Source: Thermomonas fusca DSM 15424
Lineage (GTDB): Bacteria; Pseudomonadota; Gammaproteobacteria; Xanthomonadales; Xanthomonadaceae
DNA length: 64,000 bases
Direction: 5' to 3'
Assembly (NCBI RefSeq): GCF_000423885.1
Contig: NZ_AUIV01000002.1
Location: forward strand, 134,399 to 198,398
A model generated the notes under the pieces. The model saw nothing but the letters and a program-made list of their open reading frames with translations, did no database searches and was not told the origin of the DNA. The translations under genes were made by a program, and so were the position numbers. This document shows, one piece after another, positions 60,738-64,000 of the stretch; the stretch's first letter is position 1; every line of letters starts with the position of its first letter.

Positions 60738-61417
60738 TCGCCGCGCGGCCGCCCTTGGGGCCGCACGCCCACCGGTCGATTCAGCGCCCTCTCCACCATC
60801 GACTGGAACGCAGGCGAACCCAACGCGCGCTCCTGCCGCATGTGCGATCGAATGTCTGCAAGCACCTCGTCCGACAGTCCGTCCATCAACAGGCATCGAT
60901 ACGCCGCCGCCCGTTCGCCGGCGTTCCGCCCCAACCCGAGGTACCCGGCATGCGGCGTCAGGCGGGCATCGGTTCGAAGCCCCAGATGTGCGTGCACGCT
61001 GGACCAGCGATACGCCCACGGTTCGGCCACCATCGCGGCGCGCAGCGGATTCAGTTCGATGTAACGCAGGCAGGCCAGCAGGTAGCTCTCACTGTCCACC
61101 AAGCAGGACTTGTACCGCCCTTCCCACAACGTCCCCGTCCGGCCGTAGCGCGCATTGAAGGGCCGCACGTAGCGGCGGCCCAACGCCTGCATCATCCGCG
61201 AGACCGCCCCGGCCGCCTCCGCGCTCACCAGCAGGTGCACGTGGTTGGTCATCAGTACGTAGCCGTGGATGGCGACGCCCTGCTCCCGCGAGGTCAACTC
61301 CAGGGCCTGCAGGTAGGCGGCGAAGTCTTCGTCATCGATGAAGGTCGCCCCTCGGTTCACCCCGCGATGGGTGATGTGCTGGGGGATGCCGGGCAGTTCG
61401 AGGCGTGGACGGCGCAT
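60716..61417 (-). CDS. REP-associated tyrosine transposase (RAYT, Y1/IS200-like)
   Basis: A 233-residue protein: MRRPRLELPGIPQHITHRGVN is the usual RAYT start; the HUH motif is NHVHLL (His59, His61), and the probable catalytic Tyr119 is in RYIELNPLRA. A C-terminal helical region (180-225) follows. RAYTs nick REP hairpins and are thought to spread them. Matching REPs lie at both sides (60708, 61466, 61517), which supports a functional or recently functional pairing. ATG 61417 is used rather than 61426. Confidence 0.94.
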   Translation of the reverse strand: MRRPRLELPGIPQHITHRGVNRGATFIDDEDFAAYLQALELTSREQGVAIHGYVLMTNHVHLLVSAEAAGAVSRMMQALGRRYVRPFNARYGRTGTLWEGRYKSCLVDSESYLLACLRYIELNPLRAAMVAEPWAYRWSSVHAHLGLRTDARLTPHAGYLGLGRNAGERAAAYRCLLMDGLSDEVLADIRSHMRQERALGSPAFQSMVERALNRPVGVRPQGRPRGDSNANVL

Positions 61418-61465
61418 AGCCCACAATGCCGAGCAGACCAGGCCTCATCAGTCGGTGCACCGATC

Positions 61466-61546
61466 AAAAGGGGGTCAGAGAACATTTCCCCGAGACACCC
61501 CCAAGCCGCAGCGTTTTTCAAACGGAAATGTTCTCTGACCCCTTTT
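61466..61546. repeat. REPIN: inverted pair of REP elements upstream of the RAYT gene
   Basis: A plus-orientation REP (61466-61490, core ggggtcagagaacattt) and an inverted REP (61517-61546) share 17 or more bases and can fold into a hairpin with a 26-base loop. This is the REPIN layout. It lies 49 bp upstream of the transposase start, and the 61517 copy matches the one at the gene's 3' end. The T-run after it (61543-61548) might also terminate plus-strand transcription. Confidence 0.85.
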
Positions 61547-61663
61547 TTGGTGGAAGACCCAAAGCGAATCAGCAACAAGTGCCGTAACAGCCGCAGTCCA
61601 ATCTTACCGAAGTTTGTAAGTCGACCCTGCCTGTGGTTTCAATGTTGGGGATTCGACTCATAA

Positions 61664-62338
61664 TTACTTCATGAGTTTCCACACATTGACGCCAGCACCG
61701 ATCGCCCAGTCGTTGGTCAGGCCGGCGAGTTCGGGGACGTTGTTCTGCAAAACCAAGCCGCTGGACGTGAGAACGACCGCCGTGTCACCGATGATCACCT
61801 GGACGCCCGTTGGGCCGAGTTGATCTTCGGGGTTGAAATCATTGCCATCAAGACTCAGTACGTAGGCGCCGATGCTAGCCGCCCTGGTATCGGCGATGAC
61901 AAAACCAGACTGGCGCATGTCGGCCTCGACATAGGGCCTACCCATCTTCGTCACGCCTATCGCAAGCCCTCCGTACTGATCGAGCTCCAAGCTCCCATTT
62001 TTCATTTGCTTGGTAACCCACCCGCAGCTGACGCCTTCGTCGTACCGGTCTTTATAAGGGCCATTCTCGGTCTCTGGCAGTTCCACCAACGCCGCAGCAG
62101 CAGGCCCAAGCGCTTTTTTGATGTGCTCGCAACTGGGAAAACGCGATACCGGGACAGCCCTCGGCTTTCCGTCGACCTCAATCCCCTGGTCATTCGGAAC
62201 CGATGAGGCGATCCGCCCTGCATTGAGTGGGCGATTGCCCTCGGTGGCCTGGGCGGCCTTCACTCCCTGGGGATCGGAGCAACCACAAATCGCCACGGCG
62301 AGCAGGAAGGCGGGACTAACTCGGGAGTGCGTCTTCAT
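61664..62338 (-). CDS. hypothetical lipoprotein
   Basis: A 224-residue precursor with a signal sequence and probable lipobox ICGC (Cys20), followed by a linker and a domain of about 150 residues: CEHIKKALGPAAAALVELPE, SCGWVTKQMKNGSLELDQYGG, MRQSGFVIADTRAASIGAYVLSLDG in part, ending GLVLQNNVPELAGLTNDWAIG. No family was recognised. Its base composition is lower in GC than most neighbours, suggesting acquired DNA. It lies between the RAYT locus and the IS elements. Confidence 0.72.
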   Translation of the reverse strand: MKTHSRVSPAFLLAVAICGCSDPQGVKAAQATEGNRPLNAGRIASSVPNDQGIEVDGKPRAVPVSRFPSCEHIKKALGPAAAALVELPETENGPYKDRYDEGVSCGWVTKQMKNGSLELDQYGGLAIGVTKMGRPYVEADMRQSGFVIADTRAASIGAYVLSLDGNDFNPEDQLGPTGVQVIIGDTAVVLTSSGLVLQNNVPELAGLTNDWAIGAGVNVWKLMK

Positions 62339-62399
62339 TGCGCTCCATTCTAACAAGGGGTTGCGTGGAAACCTGGAATGGATGTGTCGTTGGCAAGCC

Positions 62400-62464
62400 G
62401 GTAATCCCCCCGCCAGTTAGCTGACGCCAGAAGTGGAATTTTCTCGTACGCTTTCCCGAGGATG
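62400..62464 (+). mobile_element. solo copy of the IS3-family element's orfA-side end
   Basis: From ggtaatcccccc at 62400 to the sequence ctttcccgagga (ending 62463), this 64 bp segment closely matches the reverse complement of the IS element's right end (63668 to about 63605), with several mismatches inside the first 35 bases. It is an IS end without a transposase, inverted relative to the complete copy that starts 74 bp further on. It is a remnant of a related element or of an IS-mediated deletion. Confidence 0.8.
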
Positions 62465-62511
62465 ACCTGCCCCGGTAATCCCCCCGCTTTTAGCGGACAG
62501 CAAAAGTGGAG

Positions 62512-63339
62512 CTAAGCGGCAAGTGCCAGTTTCTGCATCGGGGTGATCCCGCCGAACGCCATGTTCGGGCGCTCATGGTTGTAAGTCCATAGCCAGCGGG
62601 TGGCTTTGTCCTGCACTTGCTCGATTGAGTCGAACAGCGTCCGGGCAAGCCAGGCGTAGCGCACGGTGCGGTTGTAGCGTTCGACGTAGGCGTTCTGTTG
62701 CGGCTTGCCCGGCTGGATGTGCTCGATTCGGATGCCATGTCGCTCCGCCCAACCCAGCAGGGCGCCACTGATGTATTCAGGGCCGTTGTCGCAGCGGATC
62801 ACCTTGGGCTTGCCGCGCCATTCGATGACCTGCTCCAGCGACCGGATCACCCGCGCCGATGGCAGCGACAGGTCGACGTCGATCGCCAGTCCTTCGCGGT
62901 TGAAGTCGTCGAGCACGTTGAACAGCCGGAAGCTGCGCCCGTCGCTCAGCTGGTCGTGCATAAAGTCCATCGACCAGACCTCGTTGATCGCATCGGGCAC
63001 CGCCAGCGGCTCGGGCCGCTCGCGTACCAGGCGCTTCTTCGGTTTGATCCGCAGGTTCAACTCCAGCTCGCGGTAGATACGATAGACCCGCTTGTGGTTC
63101 CAGCCAAAGCCTTTGACGTTGCGCAGGTGCAGGAAACACAGGCCAAAGCCCCAGTCGCGATAGGCTGTCGTCAGCCGCACGAGCCAGTCTGCGATCCGTG
63201 CGTTCTCCTCGCACGCCTTCGCCTGATAGCGGTAGCAGGTCTCGCTCACCTCGAACGTCTGGCAGGCATGCCGGATGTTCGTGTGTCCGCCTTCCACCGC
63301 CGATCGGGCCATCTCCCGGCGTTGAGATGGCCTCACCAT
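62512..63339 (-). CDS. IS3-family transposase OrfB (DDE integrase), made by -1 frameshift
   Basis: About 275 residues: an HTH_21-type N-terminal region (ARIADWLVRLTTAYRDWGFGL...NHKRVYRIYRELEL), then an rve integrase core. The catalytic triad is Asp in SMDFMHD, Asp in RCDNGPEY and Glu in YVERYNRT. It ends WTYNHERPNMAFGG, typical of IS3. It overlaps orfA's end and is in the -1 frame, so the active OrfAB protein arises by frameshift at 63339-63345. The group looks IS407-like, from memory. Confidence 0.92.
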   Translation of the reverse strand: MVRPSQRREMARSAVEGGHTNIRHACQTFEVSETCYRYQAKACEENARIADWLVRLTTAYRDWGFGLCFLHLRNVKGFGWNHKRVYRIYRELELNLRIKPKKRLVRERPEPLAVPDAINEVWSMDFMHDQLSDGRSFRLFNVLDDFNREGLAIDVDLSLPSARVIRSLEQVIEWRGKPKVIRCDNGPEYISGALLGWAERHGIRIEHIQPGKPQQNAYVERYNRTVRYAWLARTLFDSIEQVQDKATRWLWTYNHERPNMAFGGITPMQKLALAA

Positions 63340-63599
63340 TTTTTTGACATCGCCTCCTTCAGCAGGTCGGCACTGAGCTGTGCCTCGGCGTACATCTTCT
63401 TCAGCCGCCGGTTCTCGTCCTGCAGCTCCTTGAGCTGGGACATCAGCGACGCATCCATGCCGCCGAACTTGCTGCGCCACTTGTAGAACGTCGCCGAGCT
63501 GATGCCGTGTTCGCGGCACAGTTCCGGCACGGGCGTGCCGGCCTCGGCCTGCTTGAGCACGGCGATGATCTGGCTGTCGGTGAAGCGGGACTTCTTCAT
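63333..63599 (-). CDS. IS3-family transposase OrfA (HTH_Tnp_1)
   Basis: An 88-residue protein: an HTH domain (KKSRFTDSQIIAVLKQAEAG, ELCREHGISSATFYKWRSKF) and a leucine-zipper tail (LKELQDENRRLKKMYAEAQL) for multimerisation. It starts at ATG 63599 with a GGAGG-type site upstream (GAGGTTCC) and ends MSKKW at TGA 63333, right after the slippery run. Confidence 0.94.
   Translation of the reverse strand: MKKSRFTDSQIIAVLKQAEAGTPVPELCREHGISSATFYKWRSKFGGMDASLMSQLKELQDENRRLKKMYAEAQLSADLLKEAMSKKW
63339..63345 (-). other. programmed -1 frameshift site (A7)
   Basis: On the minus strand the run A-AAA-AAA (63345-63339) lies in orfA's frame as TCA AAA AAA TGG TGA. Slipping back one base gives AAA AAA ATG GTG AGG and joins orfB. 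This is the standard IS3 arrangement for making the OrfAB transposase. Confidence 0.88.
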
Positions 63600-63668
63600 G
63601 GAACCTCCTCGGGAAAGCGTACGAGAAAATTCCACCTCTGGCGTCTGCTAATGGGTGGGGGGATTACC

Positions 63669-63875
63669 GTGCAGGCGGCGATAGCCGAACCTGCGGCGCA
63701 CCTGCGCCAGTTCGATGATGCGCGCCGACAGCGCCTGGGTCGCAGGCGTCTGTTCGGGCGGATGGCGGAAGGCATCGCGGGACAGCCCCGCAAGGCGGCA
63801 GGCCCGGCGCTCGCTCAACGTCGTGAGTTCGAGCATGCGCCGGACCGCCTCGCGCTTGCGTTGCGGGGCTAACGT
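63669..63875 (-). pseudogene. truncated OrfB of a second IS3-family element
   Basis: From about 63875 the minus strand reads TLAPQRKREAVRRMLELTTL, SERRACRLAGLSRDAFRHPP, then ALSARIIELAQVRRRFGYRRLH, the N-terminal part of an IS3 orfB. It is cut at 63669 where the complete IS begins; no continuation was found left of 62400. About 200 residues including the DDE core are missing. Confidence 0.85.
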
Positions 63876-64000
63876 TTTACCCCGAAGCCAACCTTGAGCG
63901 CTTCGATGTCCAAGTGCGCTTCAGCCAGCAGCCGCTTCAGGCGGTTGTTCTCCGACTCCAGCTCCTTCAGGCGCTTGGCGTCTTCGGCCTCCATGCCGCC
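63869..64000 (-). CDS. OrfA C-terminal part of the second IS3 element (partial)
   Basis: Partial at the window end. The visible residues are GGMEAEDAKRLKELESENNR and LKRLLAEAHLDIEALKVGFGVKR, the leucine-zipper tail of an IS3 OrfA. It stops at TAG 63869-63871; a run of four A (63878-63875) just before could give the -1 shift into orfB. Confidence 0.82.
   Translation of the reverse strand, partial: GGMEAEDAKRLKELESENNRLKRLLAEAHLDIEALKVGFGVKR

Larger units (their letters stand above)
62474..63668 (-). mobile_element. complete IS3-family insertion sequence (about 1.2 kb)
   Basis: The element runs from ggtaatcccccc (62474) to ggggggattacc (ending 63668), 1195 bp. The terminal inverted repeats are perfect for 12 bases and imperfect for about 40. 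It holds overlapping orfA and orfB on the minus strand with a slippery A7. All parts look intact, so the copy may be active. No clear target duplication was seen; both flanks are other IS debris. Confidence 0.9.
63669..64000 (-). mobile_element. truncated second IS3-family element, running off the window
   Basis: This segment holds the end of an orfA and the start of an orfB of an IS3 element different from the complete one (different zipper and orfB start). The right part lies beyond the window. Its left side is broken at 63669 by the neighbouring IS. Because the rest of orfB is not beyond the complete IS, the break involved deletion, not simple insertion. Confidence 0.82.

Overview
The window is high-GC DNA, densely packed with genes on both strands. 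Gene content and protein style point to the gammaproteobacterial family Xanthomonadaceae/Lysobacteraceae (a Lysobacter-, Thermomonas- or Luteimonas-like bacterium). This is inference from family knowledge: there is no rRNA or other phylogenetic marker in the window, and no tRNA was recognised. Most of it is chromosomal housekeeping and accessory sequence; the last 1.6 kb is insertion-sequence material.

Layout. 1-5.1 kb: a fatty acyl-CoA reductase, an acyl-CoA-binding protein and a TetR regulator form a divergent module, followed by a secreted M1 aminopeptidase. 5.3-12 kb: a secreted Arg/Gln-rich protein, a DksA-type zinc finger, an AdrA-like diguanylate cyclase, a periplasmic peroxiredoxin and a secreted M13 peptidase. 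12-15 kb: a DUF2975/XRE pair divergent from an ABC exporter. 15-20 kb: an M14 peptidase, cytochrome b561, an acyltransferase, and a DUF2249-FmdE operon; the cytochrome and the DUF2249 operon each have an FNR-type box at the same spacing from a -10. 20-22.5 kb: the deoC-deoB-deoD nucleoside catabolic operon. 22.6-31.8 kb: c-di-GMP genes (one frameshifted), a PGAP1-like hydrolase and several small proteins. 31.9-35 kb: a MacAB-like tripartite exporter operon. 35-36 kb: a GDT1-family manganese exporter behind a yybP-ykoY riboswitch with visible switching helices. 36-48 kb: metabolic and RNA-modification genes including pyrC, a RIO kinase, a Tat-exported LD-carboxypeptidase, a P-type ATPase and a thioredoxin-fold protein. 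48-55 kb: three large c-di-GMP enzymes. 55-60.7 kb: a deleted PPOX gene, a thioredoxin-reductase-like flavoprotein, an L,D-transpeptidase, lipoproteins and an eighth GGDEF gene. 60.7-64 kb: a REP-associated tyrosine transposase bracketed by its REP repeats, a lipoprotein, a complete IS3-family element with a frameshift window, and two IS remnants.

Main themes. Eight GGDEF proteins (seven intact, one broken) in 64 kb is a striking density, each with a different sensory domain. Envelope work (peptidases, transpeptidase, lipoproteins, exporters) is the second theme. The best regulatory discoveries are the manganese riboswitch and the pair of FNR-like promoters. No clearly new multi-gene defence or biosynthetic system was seen. 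The most original gene set is the fatty-alcohol module at the left edge.
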